Part shown: positions 7,565-17,779 of the stretch, in pieces
How the letters are laid out: each line of letters opens with the position of its first letter
How positions within the stretch are numbered: position 1 is the stretch's first letter
Source of the DNA: Polyangiaceae bacterium
Lineage (GTDB): Bacteria > Myxococcota_A > Polyangia > Polyangiales > Polyangiaceae
NCBI GenBank assembly: GCA_015075635.1
Contig: JABTUA010000001.1
Span: 248,001 to 312,000, forward strand
DNA length: 64,000 nt
Direction: 5' to 3'
Position numbers and translations under genes: made by a program
Notes under the pieces: generated by a model
Database searches by the model: none
The model's input: the letters and a program-made list of their open reading frames with translations, nothing else
Told to the model about the DNA's origin: nothing

Positions 7565-8122
7565 ATGGGTGTTCCACGGCGCCTCGCCGGCGCGGCGGCC
7601 TTCGCGCTCTGGGCGAGGGCGTGCAGCGTCGAGCCCATCGACATCGAGGGCAAGGAGTGCCCCTGCGCCCCGAGCTACACCTGCGACCCGCGGACCAACC
7701 GCTGCATCATCGGCAACGCCACCGGGGGCAGCGCGGGCGCGGCGAACGGTGGCGCGGCGAGCACCGGCAGCGGAGGAGCGGCGGGCAGCGCGGGCAGCGC
7801 GCCGGGCGGCGGAGGCTCCAGCGGCTCCGGCGGCGACGCGAGCGTCGATGGGACTTCGCCCGACGGCAGCGCGAGCGGCGGTACCAGCTCCGGCGGCGGC
7901 GGTGCCGGCGGAACGGTCGTGAGCGGCGGAGGCAGCTCGGGAACTGGTGGCGCCACCGGCAACAAGGGCAGCTGCGTCGGTTACTGCGATCTGAACGACG
8001 AGCCCGTGCCGGGCAGCAAGCCGCCGTGCTACTGCGACGCCGCCTGCGAGGGCTTCGGCGACTGCTGCTCGGACAAGATCCAGATCTGCGGCAAGGCACC
8101 GGCAGACGCGGGCGCGGGTTAG
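7565..8122 (+). CDS. lipoprotein with a C-terminal somatomedin-B-like cysteine domain
   Basis: A 185-residue protein. The signal peptide ends in the lipobox ARAC (lipid Cys about 20). A short Cys-rich knob (CPCAPSYTCDPRTNRC, residues 32-47) and a Gly/Ser/Ala linker of about 85 residues follow. The last 50 residues hold eight cysteines at 137, 141, 155, 157, 161, 167, 168 and 175: C-x3-C-x13-C-x-C-x3-C-x5-CC-x6-C. That is the spacing class of the somatomedin-B domain of vitronectin and related animal proteins, including the CxCDxxC and CC signatures. The role is probably extracellular binding. It overlaps the convergent gene by 4 bp at the stop. Confidence 0.7.
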   Translation: MGVPRRLAGAAAFALWARACSVEPIDIEGKECPCAPSYTCDPRTNRCIIGNATGGSAGAANGGAASTGSGGAAGSAGSAPGGGGSSGSGGDASVDGTSPDGSASGGTSSGGGGAGGTVVSGGGSSGTGGATGNKGSCVGYCDLNDEPVPGSKPPCYCDAACEGFGDCCSDKIQICGKAPADAGAG

Positions 8123-9405
8123 CGCTCCTCCGCCAGCTCGTACGCCGCCCGAGCCAGCGCCGTGGCGGTCTCGAGCGTCAGCTTCTTCCGCGCCTGGCTG
8201 CCCGCGACCAGGGCGATGCCGGGGTAGTCCACGTAGATCTGCCAGCCCATGCCTTGCACGGTGCGCGCCGCCGCGGAGAGCATCACGCGGCTCGCGTCGC
8301 GCTCGCGCGGTGACGCGAGCACGACCACCGCTTCGCGTGCCCAGAGGTCGGTCCACGACGCCAGCACGCTCAGCAGCACCGGCCGGCCGTGGAACGCGCC
8401 GGCGATGGACCAGCGGCTGGTGAAGGTGCCTTGCGCCTCGAAGGTGGGCGGGGTCACGCCGATCCAGTAGCGGTCGAGCCAGTCGAAGGGCGGCTCGAGG
8501 CCGGAGCCGAACTCGCCGCGCAGCTGCTTGCTGAGCGAGAGCATCGCCTCCTCCAGGCTCGGCGTCAGCGCGCGAACGGCGTAGCCGAACGCCAGCACGG
8601 GGACGGCCAGGAACGCCAGGCTGCCCACCACGAACCAGGTGCGGAGGACCACCGCGCGCCGTGCGGTGGCGACCTTCGCGCGGAGCAGGGCGCGCTCCGC
8701 CCGGGCCCGAGCGCGACGGGCGAGCTGCAGCTCGGAGAGCGCCAGTGAGAACACGCTGTCGGCGTGCTCGTCCGGAGCGATCACCACCGAGCGGCAGTGC
8801 CCGCACTCCACTGCGTGCTCGCCCGCGCGAAACCAGAGCGGCGCACCACACTCGCCGCAGCAAGTGAGCGGCGCGGGCCTCGCGCCGTGCTCCCGCCCGT
8901 ACCACTCTGGATCGGAGCCGAGGCGGCTCCAGCGCCGGTGCCGCGTCGCGCGCCGGTACAAGAACACACACACGCCGACGAAGGCGGCGACGAAGCCCAG
9001 CGCCGCTGCTCCCGCGACGATGGTCAGCAGGATGGCGGCCCAGGGCTCCAGCTCGTCGAACGCGACCAGCACGGCGCCGACGGCGTAGAGCGCCAGGCTC
9101 GCGAGCGCCGGGAGCACGAAGACCGCGGCCACGACCGCGAGCACCAGCGTCAACGCGCCGCTCTTCAGCCGCTCGCCCGCCGCCGCAGATTTCTGGTGGC
9201 GCGCCAGCTGCTCCTCCTGGGCGTGCGCCGCCCGCGCCGAGGCGAGGGCGTTCCAGCGCTCCCACACGGCCCGCCGCAGCTCTTCCGGAACCGGCCGCCA
9301 GGCGTGGCAGGCCCGGCACCACGACCAGGCCGAGGACACGTCCACCGCCAGCGGCGCACCGCAGCCGGGGCAAGGTACGGCGTCGGCCTGGTGAACCCGG
9401 GTCAT
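8119..9405 (-). CDS. zinc-ribbon membrane protein of unknown function
   Basis: A 428-residue protein with two candidate zinc ribbons: CPGCG...CRAC near residues 12-34 and CGECG...CGHC around 185-207. Two hydrophobic segments lie between them (about 80-110 and 122-150) and one after (about 256-280). The C-terminal third is a soluble domain containing repeated Trp residues and EAVVVLASPRERDASRV, with no recognised catalytic motif. The layout suggests a membrane protein with cytoplasmic zinc-binding domains. It is divergent from the nucleotidyltransferase gene at 9452 with a 46-bp spacer. Confidence 0.6.
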   Translation of the reverse strand: MTRVHQADAVPCPGCGAPLAVDVSSAWSWCRACHAWRPVPEELRRAVWERWNALASARAAHAQEEQLARHQKSAAAGERLKSGALTLVLAVVAAVFVLPALASLALYAVGAVLVAFDELEPWAAILLTIVAGAAALGFVAAFVGVCVFLYRRATRHRRWSRLGSDPEWYGREHGARPAPLTCCGECGAPLWFRAGEHAVECGHCRSVVIAPDEHADSVFSLALSELQLARRARARAERALLRAKVATARRAVVLRTWFVVGSLAFLAVPVLAFGYAVRALTPSLEEAMLSLSKQLRGEFGSGLEPPFDWLDRYWIGVTPPTFEAQGTFTSRWSIAGAFHGRPVLLSVLASWTDLWAREAVVVLASPRERDASRVMLSAAARTVQGMGWQIYVDYPGIALVAGSQARKKLTLETATALARAAYELAEER

Positions 9406-9451
9406 GCTGCCTCGTTAGCGCGGATCAGCGCGGCCGTGATAGTGCTCCCGC

Positions 9452-10147
9452 GTGCAAGCGGTGATCTTGGCGGGGGGCTTGGCGACGCGGATGCGCCCGC
9501 GCACGCTCACGCTGCCCAAGAGTCTGCTCGAGGTGGCGGGCCGGCCGTTCGTCGCCTGGCAGCTCGAGGCCCTGGCGCGCTCGGGCTTCTCGCGGGTGCT
9601 GCTCTGCATCGGGCACCTGGGCGAGCAGATCCGCGCGCTCGTGGCCGACGGCGCGGCGTTCGGCCTGGTCGCCGAGTACTCGGAGGACGGCCCCACCTTG
9701 CTCGGCACGGCGGGCGCGCTGCGCCGGGCGCTGCCGCTGCTCGAGCCGACCTTCCTGGTCACCTACGGCGACAGCTACCTGCCCTTCGACTACTCGGCGC
9801 CGCTCCGCGATCTCGACGCGCACCCGGAGGCGCTCGGCACGATGAGCGTGTTCGAGAACCGCGGCCAATGGGACTCGAGCAACACCCGCGTCCAGGGCGA
9901 GCTCGTGCTGAGCTACGAGAAAGGCGCGACCTCTCCCGACGTCGCGTTCATCGACTACGGCGCCATCGCGCTCCGTCGTGAAGTCGTCGCCGGCTTGCCC
10001 GAAGGTCGGGTGATCGGCCTCGACGGCGTGCAGGCGGAGCTGGCCCGGCAAGGACGCTTGCGCGCGCTCGTGGCCCATGAAAGGTTCTTCGAAATCGGCT
10101 CGGAAGCCGGCCTCGTCGAGCTCGCCAAGAAACTCGGAACCCCGTGA
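9452..10147 (+). CDS. sugar-1-phosphate nucleotidyltransferase, HddC/GmhC-like
   Basis: A 231-residue nucleotidyltransferase with the classic N-terminal motif AVILAGGLATRMRPRTLTLPKSLLEVAGRPF split over residues 3-33; G, R and K residues of this motif bind the NTP. A central VTYGDSYLPFDY provides the metal-binding Asp. It is shorter than RmlA-type enzymes and close to the D-glycero-D-manno-heptose-1-phosphate guanylyltransferase type. The start is GTG at 9452. It is coupled (4-bp overlap) to the GHMP kinase downstream, as HddC and HddA are in GDP-heptose clusters. Confidence 0.75.
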   Translation: MQAVILAGGLATRMRPRTLTLPKSLLEVAGRPFVAWQLEALARSGFSRVLLCIGHLGEQIRALVADGAAFGLVAEYSEDGPTLLGTAGALRRALPLLEPTFLVTYGDSYLPFDYSAPLRDLDAHPEALGTMSVFENRGQWDSSNTRVQGELVLSYEKGATSPDVAFIDYGAIALRREVVAGLPEGRVIGLDGVQAELARQGRLRALVAHERFFEIGSEAGLVELAKKLGTP

Positions 10148-11139
10148 TCATCTCCCGCGCACCCGTTCGTTTCTCCCTCGGTGGAGGTGGCACCGACCTG
10201 CCGAGCTACTACGAGAAGTTCGGTGGCTTCGTGGTCAGCGCGGCCATCGACTCCTACGTCTACATCACGGCCAACAAGCGCTTCTACGACGACATCCGCC
10301 TGGCCTATTCGCAGACCGAGATCGTGCCGAACGTGGAGTCGATCCAGCATCGCATCTTCCGCGAGGCGCTGCGCATGACCGGGATCGGACGCGCCATCGA
10401 GCTCACCAGCGTGGCCGACGTGCCGGCCAACAGCGGGCTCGGGTCTTCGTCGAGCTTCACGGTGGCGTTGCTCAACGCGCTCCACACCTTCAAGCGTGAG
10501 TTCGTGTCTTCGCGGCAGCTCGCGGAGGAGGCCTGCGAGCTCGAGATGGTCCGGCTGGGCGAGCCCATCGGCAAACAGGACCAGTACATCGCGGCGTTCG
10601 GCAACGTGACCGCGCTGACCCTGGACAAGGACGGCAGCGTCCACGTCGAGCCGGTGCCGGTGCGCGACGAGGTGATCGACGAGCTGACCAACAACCTGAT
10701 CATCATGTGGTCGGGCATCGAGCGCGCGGCCAGCTCGGTGCTGGCGGAGCAGGGCAGCCGCGTGCAGAAGAAGGACAGCTCGACGCTCGACGGCATGCAC
10801 CGCATCAAGGCGCTGGGCCACGAGGTCTACGATCTGCTGGTGAAGGGAGAGACGGACCGCTACGGCGAGCTCTTGCACGAGCACTGGACGAACAAGCGCA
10901 AGCTCGCCAGCAAGATGACCGACGACCGCATCGACGAGCACTACGACACGGCCCGGAAGGCCGGCGCCATCGGCGGCAAGCTGATGGGCGCGGGGGGCGG
11001 CGGCTTCTTCATGTTCTACGCGCGCCCGGCGGACAAACGGCGGGTGTACGAGGCTCTGGTCCAGCGCGGCCTCCGGCCGCTTCGCTTCAGGTTCGATCTC
11101 GATGGCGCGCGCATCGTGGCCAACATGCACCGCACGTAG
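10144..11139 (+). CDS. GHMP-family sugar kinase, HddA-like heptose-7-phosphate kinase
   Basis: A 331-residue GHMP kinase. The N-terminus ISRAPVRFSLGGGGTDLPSYY and the ATP-binding PANSGLGSSSSFTVALLNAL (about residues 93-113) are diagnostic, and the C-terminal GKLMGAGGGGFFMFY motif is present. The first motif is the form seen in D-glycero-alpha-D-manno-heptose-7-phosphate kinases (HddA) and related fucokinase-like enzymes. The start is GTG at 10144 inside the end of the nucleotidyltransferase gene. With the SIS isomerase at 5308 it would supply most steps of GDP-heptose synthesis; the phosphatase GmhB is not seen here. Confidence 0.8.
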   Translation: MIISRAPVRFSLGGGGTDLPSYYEKFGGFVVSAAIDSYVYITANKRFYDDIRLAYSQTEIVPNVESIQHRIFREALRMTGIGRAIELTSVADVPANSGLGSSSSFTVALLNALHTFKREFVSSRQLAEEACELEMVRLGEPIGKQDQYIAAFGNVTALTLDKDGSVHVEPVPVRDEVIDELTNNLIIMWSGIERAASSVLAEQGSRVQKKDSSTLDGMHRIKALGHEVYDLLVKGETDRYGELLHEHWTNKRKLASKMTDDRIDEHYDTARKAGAIGGKLMGAGGGGFFMFYARPADKRRVYEALVQRGLRPLRFRFDLDGARIVANMHRT

Positions 11140-11755
11140 GGCGCTGACCCTGGGCCTCGCGCTGATGACGGCGAGCTGCAGCTCCCGCTACCAGCCGCAG
11201 ACCGGGCCACGCCTGTCCATCGTGATGGACGAGGGCAGCCTGACGTACGTGCGAGACGGGCAGAAGTTCAAGCACGGCATGATGGGCGGCGGGCTCGTCG
11301 AAGCCGTCGAAGACGACCCGGAAGCGAAGGAAGCAGCGGAGCGGTACCACTCGCGCATGACCAGCGGCTTCGTGCTGTACCTGGTCGGCACCGGCTGTCT
11401 GATCACCGGCATGGTCGTCGGGCTCAGCACCATCGACGAGCGCGAGCGGCACTCCGACAAGGACGCGATCGCCGCCGGCGGCCTGCTCTGCGGCGTGGCA
11501 GGGCTCGTCGTCGGCGCGTCGCTCCTGGCCTCGGGCATGCCGTACCAATACGACGCGGTGAACATCTACAACGACAACCTCGAGCGACGCCGCGCCATCA
11601 TGCTCCCGCCCCCCGCGCCGCCGGGCTACGTGCCCTACGCGCCGGTGCCGGTGCCCGCTCCAGCACCCCCGGCTCCACCTGCGCCGCCTCAGCTGACTCC
11701 GCTCGGCGGTGGAGACGCGGGGCCCACGGACGCCGGCGCTCCAGACGGCTCTTGA
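11102..11755 (+). CDS. lipoprotein with two hydrophobic segments
   Basis: A 217-residue protein whose ATG lies 38 bp inside the kinase gene. The signal peptide ends in MTASC (lipid Cys about 26). Two hydrophobic stretches (about residues 96-115 and 128-148) could form a hairpin in a membrane. The C-terminal 50 residues are Pro/Ala-rich (PVPVPAPAPPAPPAPP) and end with a Gly/Asp tail. Nothing identifies a function. The overlap with the kinase gene suggests it is co-transcribed with the sugar genes. Confidence 0.55.
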   Translation: MARASWPTCTARRALTLGLALMTASCSSRYQPQTGPRLSIVMDEGSLTYVRDGQKFKHGMMGGGLVEAVEDDPEAKEAAERYHSRMTSGFVLYLVGTGCLITGMVVGLSTIDERERHSDKDAIAAGGLLCGVAGLVVGASLLASGMPYQYDAVNIYNDNLERRRAIMLPPPAPPGYVPYAPVPVPAPAPPAPPAPPQLTPLGGGDAGPTDAGAPDGS

Positions 11756-11758
11756 GAG

Positions 11759-12676
11759 ATGGCCCGGCTCGCGCACAAGCTCGTCGAGCCGCTGCTCCTC
11801 TCCGACGCCCTCGCCCGCGCCCGTGCGCTGCCGAAGGACCACGCTCCTCGGGCCCGGGAGCTCGGCGCCGCGGCGCGCCGGCGCGCCGACGCGGCCCGCG
11901 CGCTCCGCTCCGAGGAGCACGACGTCGCCGCGCTCCGCCTCGAGCGCGAAGCGGCGCTGTTGGCGCTGGAAGCGCTGCTCGCTGCGCGGGGTGAGCCGGC
12001 CGGTGCGCCAGCAGACGCCTGGTCCCACCTGACCGCGCTGCCGGACCCGCCGCCGGGGCTCGGCGCCGCGCGGAAGCTGCTGGAGAGCGACGACCCGCTG
12101 GTCTTCGACGCGCTCGCCGACCCGCGCCGGGCGCGCGCCGAGCTCGCGCCCACCCTCGACTGGCTCCTCCGCTTGGCAGAGCCGCGTACGGAGCGCGAGC
12201 TCCGGAGGGCTCGCGTCGGCCGCGTCGCGGCGCTGTCGGCGGGGCTCGGCGGCGCGCTCTGGCTCTGCCTCTGGCTGTTCGTCTGGCCGGCGAACGAAGC
12301 GGCGCACAAGCCGGCGCACATGAGCAGCCTGGTCCGCGGCGGCACGCCGACCGAGAACCTGACCGACGGCGTGCGCGGCAAGCCGTTCTCGACCAGCGAG
12401 CGGCAGGGCGATGCCTGGGCCCGCGTCGATCTGCTGAACGTGGTGGAGGTCGAGCGCGTGACGATCTTCGGCGCGGCGGAGACGTCGCTGCCGTTGATCG
12501 TCGAGCTCAGCGACGACGACCGCAAATTCACCCAGGTCGCGGAGCTCGCAGGGGCGCCGGTGAACGGGCGCTGGTCGGCTGAGCTGGGCAAGAAGCGCGG
12601 GCGCTTCGTGCGCATCCGCCACCCGGGACAGGGCGTGCTCTCGCTCAGCGAGATCGAGGTCTGGGGCAAGCGCTGA
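11759..12676 (+). CDS. membrane protein with C-terminal discoidin (F5/8 type C)-like domain
   Basis: A 305-residue protein. Residues 1-150 are Ala/Leu/Arg-rich helical and presumably cytoplasmic. One transmembrane helix follows (about 158-178, rich in Leu/Trp). The last 115 residues form a discoidin-like carbohydrate-binding fold: LTDGVRGKPFST, WARVDLLNVVEVERVTIFG and FVRIRHPGQGVLSLSEIEVWG are hallmark stretches. It starts 3 bp after the lipoprotein stop. The likely role is binding of a surface glycan outside the inner membrane with a signalling or structural part inside; this is inference. Confidence 0.7.
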   Translation: MARLAHKLVEPLLLSDALARARALPKDHAPRARELGAAARRRADAARALRSEEHDVAALRLEREAALLALEALLAARGEPAGAPADAWSHLTALPDPPPGLGAARKLLESDDPLVFDALADPRRARAELAPTLDWLLRLAEPRTERELRRARVGRVAALSAGLGGALWLCLWLFVWPANEAAHKPAHMSSLVRGGTPTENLTDGVRGKPFSTSERQGDAWARVDLLNVVEVERVTIFGAAETSLPLIVELSDDDRKFTQVAELAGAPVNGRWSAELGKKRGRFVRIRHPGQGVLSLSEIEVWGKR

Positions 12677-13123
12677 CTACGGCGGCGTCCAGTGGCCCTT
12701 GGCCAGCGCCGCGAGCACCACGGCCGCCACGTAGAAGGCCAGGCCCACGGCGATCAGCGCCATCGAGCGGTGCAGCGCGCGCTGCAACGAGTTGCGCCGC
12801 TCGAGCACGCGCCGCGCAAGCTCGACGTTGCCGTCGCCCAGGTCCTGCGTGACCCAGCGCACGTTGGCCAGGCACTGAAGTGTGATCACGATGGCGACCA
12901 GGATCAGCGTGACGCCGACGATCATGGCGCCGGCGGCGAACGGGCCGGCGTTGACCATGTTGTGCCCGGCGAAGCCGGTCACGCTGATGCAAATGCCGGC
13001 GATGCCGAGGAAGGTCTGCGCTTGTGTGCGCAACACCGCGAGCTGCGCCGCCAGGAACGACACCAGCTCGCTGGTGCGTTCGAACGCTGCCGCCAGATTC
13101 TCGGCCTCACGGGCCTCGCCCAT
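12677..13123 (-). CDS. small membrane protein, probably three transmembrane helices
   Basis: A 148-residue protein with a helical N-terminus (residues 1-35) and hydrophobic segments near 38-58, 63-85 and 118-140. No motif is recognised. It is convergent with the discoidin-like gene, with adjacent stop codons. Confidence 0.5.
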   Translation of the reverse strand: MGEAREAENLAAAFERTSELVSFLAAQLAVLRTQAQTFLGIAGICISVTGFAGHNMVNAGPFAAGAMIVGVTLILVAIVITLQCLANVRWVTQDLGDGNVELARRVLERRNSLQRALHRSMALIAVGLAFYVAAVVLAALAKGHWTPP

Positions 13124-13168
13124 GCCAACGGCGCGTACCAGAACGCGCCCGGCACGGCCAAGTTGGGC

Positions 13169-14116
13169 TCACTGGAAGCTCAGGACCACGTTGTTGTCCG
13201 CGGTCTGGCGCAGGCTGCTGGGCTGGGTGCCCGCCAGGATCTCGTAGGCCGGGCCCGCGCCGCAGGTCACGCTGCGGGCGTTCGGCGCGCCGGACCTCTG
13301 GCAGCTGGGCGGCGCGGCCGCGTCCTGCACCGTGCCCTTCACCGGGCTCTTGGCGTTCAGGACGTAGCCGCCGGCCTTGGGGAAGGTCGCGGCGATGCTG
13401 CCCGACACCGTCGAGATGCGCCCGCCTCGGCTGCCGGGGTTCACCGCCGCTAGGCGCACCGTGATGGCCGGATTCGGACCGTCGTGGCTCTGATCGGTGT
13501 TGGTCAGATTCACCTCGTCGCTGACGTCGAACAGGCTGATGCCGGCGCCGCACTGCACCGTGGTGCTGCGCACGGTCGGCGCGCCCTGGATCCAGCAGGC
13601 ACCGAGCGACGACTGGTTGGTGACGCTGAGCGCGGTGGCCCGCCCCACGGCCTGCACCTTCAGGTCGAAGTTGTTGAGCGGACCGCCGCCTTTGTTGACG
13701 ATGGTGAGCGGGCCGTCGAAGTTGTCGGGCACACGCACGACGACGTTCGCCCCGAGCCCGTTGCTGCCGCCCTCGCGGCCCACGGTCACCAGGTTCGGCG
13801 CGGCAGCGGTGCGCAGGTTCTGGGCCAGCTGCTGGTCGGCCAGAGCCTTCTCGTCGTGCCCCGCATACGCGAACGGGAAGAACTGCACCTCCAGCTTGCC
13901 GCTGGCGCTGCGCTGCACGTCGATGTTGCCGTAGAGTACGTCGATGGTGAGCGGCGTGCCCGGCGCGCGATCGAAGGCCTGGGGGGCGCTGGGCGCGCCG
14001 TCATAGCGGACCAGGCTCTTGGCGGAGCACTTGGTGCCGCTGGCGTCCTCGATGCAGGTCACGGAGCACGCGGTACCGAAGAGCGAGAAGACGGCGGCAA
14101 TGGCGAGAGCACGCAT
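13169..14116 (-). CDS. lipoprotein with DUF4097-like beta-helical domain
   Basis: A 315-residue protein. The signal peptide carries the lipobox FGTAC (Cys about 17). The body has short beta repeats: LTIDVLYGNIDVQRSASGKLEV, RVPDNFDGPLTIVNKGGG, RGGRISTVSGSIAATFP. These are of the kind found in DUF4097/head-GIN adhesin-like domains. The first of them, 'GNIDV', resembles the G-D/N-V signature of these families. Several Cys pairs could be disulfides. Probably a cell-surface protein; ligand unknown. Confidence 0.6.
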   Translation of the reverse strand: MRALAIAAVFSLFGTACSVTCIEDASGTKCSAKSLVRYDGAPSAPQAFDRAPGTPLTIDVLYGNIDVQRSASGKLEVQFFPFAYAGHDEKALADQQLAQNLRTAAAPNLVTVGREGGSNGLGANVVVRVPDNFDGPLTIVNKGGGPLNNFDLKVQAVGRATALSVTNQSSLGACWIQGAPTVRSTTVQCGAGISLFDVSDEVNLTNTDQSHDGPNPAITVRLAAVNPGSRGGRISTVSGSIAATFPKAGGYVLNAKSPVKGTVQDAAAPPSCQRSGAPNARSVTCGAGPAYEILAGTQPSSLRQTADNNVVLSFQ

Positions 14117-14189
14117 CGGAAACCCCTTCCTGAAGGAAGCGTGGACTATGCCGGCAGGGCCACGCCGGCGCCAAGCGCAGAATTGTCGT

Positions 14190-14894
14190 TCAGTCGCGGG
14201 AGGAGATGAAAATCCTGAGCACGTACCACAGCATCATCGCCACCGAGGCGAACAGCTCGAGCGCCGCGGCCACGTAGCGGTCCTCCGGGAAGTGGTGGAT
14301 GACGTTCGATGTGTCGTACAGGATGGCGGCGCCGGCGAAGCCGACCATGAGCACGCTGAAGAACGTGCCGAGCTGGAAGCCGAACGCGACGCCCGCGACG
14401 ATGGCGATCAGCGCCACTATGCCGCCCCAGAACAGGAAGCCGCGCAGGAACGAGAAGTCCTTGCGGGTGACGAAGGCGATGGCGGTCAGCCCGGCGAAGC
14501 CGAGCATGGTCACGAGCGACGCGCTCTGGATGGCGCCGGGCGCGACCTTGTCCGCGATCACGAGCAGCGGTACGAAGATGATGGCCTGCGCCACTACCAT
14601 GCCGAGGAGCGCCAGGTACTGGAGCGGTTTGGACAGCGAGCGGTGCGCTGCGTGGCTGGCGAGCCAGCTCACCAGCACGAAGCCGCCGAGCACGAGCAGC
14701 CAGCTCTTGCCGAGCAAAGCCGCGGCGATCGGATAGGCCAACCCCGACGTGAACAGCCCCACCTCGATGGCCGCGAACAGCACGATGGCCCCGAACAGGT
14801 GGTTGTAGGTGCGGACGATGAACTTGGCGCGCGCGTCGACGGGGTTCACCCCGACGTTCCCGCGGGCGACGCTGGACGAGTACATCTGGCTCAT
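14190..14894 (-). CDS. Bax inhibitor-1 / YccA-family membrane protein
   Basis: A 234-residue protein with seven hydrophobic segments and family motifs LFWGGIVALIAIVAGVAFG near residue 150 and DTSNVIHHFPEDRYVAAALELFASV near 200-225. The conserved acidic residues of the latter lie in the pore region of BI-1 proteins. The start is the ATG at 14894; the longer open frame upstream is the shadow of intergenic and kinase sequence. BI-1 homologues in bacteria are putative calcium-leak channels or modulators of the protease FtsH. Confidence 0.85.
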   Translation of the reverse strand: MSQMYSSSVARGNVGVNPVDARAKFIVRTYNHLFGAIVLFAAIEVGLFTSGLAYPIAAALLGKSWLLVLGGFVLVSWLASHAAHRSLSKPLQYLALLGMVVAQAIIFVPLLVIADKVAPGAIQSASLVTMLGFAGLTAIAFVTRKDFSFLRGFLFWGGIVALIAIVAGVAFGFQLGTFFSVLMVGFAGAAILYDTSNVIHHFPEDRYVAAALELFASVAMMLWYVLRIFISSRD

Positions 14895-15029
14895 GTTCCG
14901 CGGAACATAGGGCAGGGCCGGGGGCTCGGCCAGTAGCGGGGTCAGGGCGACTTTTGCAGGCCTTTTCCCGAGTGGACGCGCCCGGGCACGCTTGCCAGCC
15001 TCGCCGCCGCCTGCGACCCTGGGGCTTGG

Positions 15030-16649
<1,620 letters not shown>

Positions 16650-16658
16650 GCGACGCGC

Positions 16659-17237
16659 ATGGCGCTCCGCACGAACCGCGAGCTCTACGCCCACGTGCTC
16701 GAGCTCGCGCGTCGCCCGAATGCGCGACCGCTGGAGGAGTACCTGCGGGCGCTCTGGGCCCTGGCCGCGCCGCTCTCCCATCGCGACGCGCTCACGCTCG
16801 ACGAGCTGGGCGCGCTGCTCGAGGGCGCCCTCGCCGCCGAAGCCGCTGCCTTCGGCCCGGACTGGCGAGAGGAGCGCGAGCTCCCGTGGCAGGAGACGTT
16901 GCGCCTTCAGGTCGTCGATCTCAGGGAGCTCGCGGCGAGCGGGGAGCTGGAGGACGAGCAGCGCTACTTCGGCATCGACGCACCCGGCGGCGGGCGCTGG
17001 TACAACTTCGACGTCGGCAGCTACCTGGAGTGTGGCGTGCAGGGCGCGTTCGGCGGATGGACGCCCGAAGAGAACGACGGGCGGGTGGTCGTCCCTGGCA
17101 AGGTCGCCGTCATCGACCAGGCAGGTCAGCTCGTCGCCGTCGATCCCCAGGACCTTCAGGAGGAAGAGCTGGTCTTGGAGCGGGTGACCTGGGAGGACTT
17201 CGAGCGCCTGCTCTGGGCGGGGCAGAGCTACGAGTGA
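16659..17237 (+). CDS. protein of unknown function, downstream of the kinase
   Basis: A 192-residue soluble, acidic protein with no signal peptide or transmembrane segment. The first 100 residues are helical; the last 90 hold RWYNFDVGSYLECGVQGAFGGW and a beta-rich segment ending EEELVLERVTWEDFERLLWAGQSYE. The WYNFD...YLECG core resembles SMI1/KNR4-like or related immunity-type folds only loosely. The 9-bp spacing from the kinase gene implies one operon. Confidence 0.5.
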   Translation: MALRTNRELYAHVLELARRPNARPLEEYLRALWALAAPLSHRDALTLDELGALLEGALAAEAAAFGPDWREERELPWQETLRLQVVDLRELAASGELEDEQRYFGIDAPGGGRWYNFDVGSYLECGVQGAFGGWTPEENDGRVVVPGKVAVIDQAGQLVAVDPQDLQEEELVLERVTWEDFERLLWAGQSYE

Positions 17238-17343
17238 TGGACGCGTCCACCGCAACCCACCCCTGCTCGACGCGCGCCGATGACTTGATCGGCGTCAACA
17301 CGGCCGTTCGCGCGGCGTGGGAACATCCCGCGTCGAGGGCCCC

Positions 17344-17778
17344 ATGGATTCCTTCTTCGTGTGCGAGTCGTGCCAGCGGCACGTCAAGGCGACCGAGACC
17401 ACATGTCCGTTCTGCCGCTCGGCGCGGAGTCGCGTCGGGGTGACCGCGGCGCTGGTGGTCGGAGTCGGCCTCTCGCTCGCCGCTTGCGGCGGCGACTCCG
17501 ACAGCGGTGGCAGCGGCGGCGCTGCGGGCAGCGGCGGCTCCTCCGCGGGCGGCGCCTCCGGTGCGGCGGGCTCGGGGACCGGCGGCACCGCCGGGACCAG
17601 CTCCGGCGGCATGGCCGGCATGATGCCGGCGTACGGGCCGCCACCGGTGGGTGGCGCCGCGGGCATGGGCGGCAGCGCGGGCTCGGGCGGCGCCAGCGGC
17701 GGCACCGGCGGCAGCGCCACGGGCGGCGACGGCGGCGCGATGCCCGCCTACGGACCGCCGCCGCCGGACGCGGGCTGA
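17344..17778 (+). CDS. small zinc-ribbon lipoprotein with two PAYGPPP motifs
   Basis: A 144-residue protein. Cysteines 7, 10, 21 and 24 form a CxxC-x10-CxxC zinc ribbon before the hydrophobic segment (33-47), which ends in LAAC (Cys48). The rest is a Gly/Ser/Ala linker containing two copies of MPAYGPPP (residues 94-101 and 133-140), the second four residues from the C-terminus. The start at 17344 is preferred because gaggg lies just upstream; an in-frame ATG at 17317 adds nine residues. A zinc ribbon ahead of a lipobox is unusual. The stop codon is 1 bp from the end of the convergent radical SAM gene, which raises the idea that the YGPPP motifs are modified by it. Confidence 0.65.
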   Translation: MDSFFVCESCQRHVKATETTCPFCRSARSRVGVTAALVVGVGLSLAACGGDSDSGGSGGAAGSGGSSAGGASGAAGSGTGGTAGTSSGGMAGMMPAYGPPPVGGAAGMGGSAGSGGASGGTGGSATGGDGGAMPAYGPPPPDAG

Positions 17779-17779
17779 G

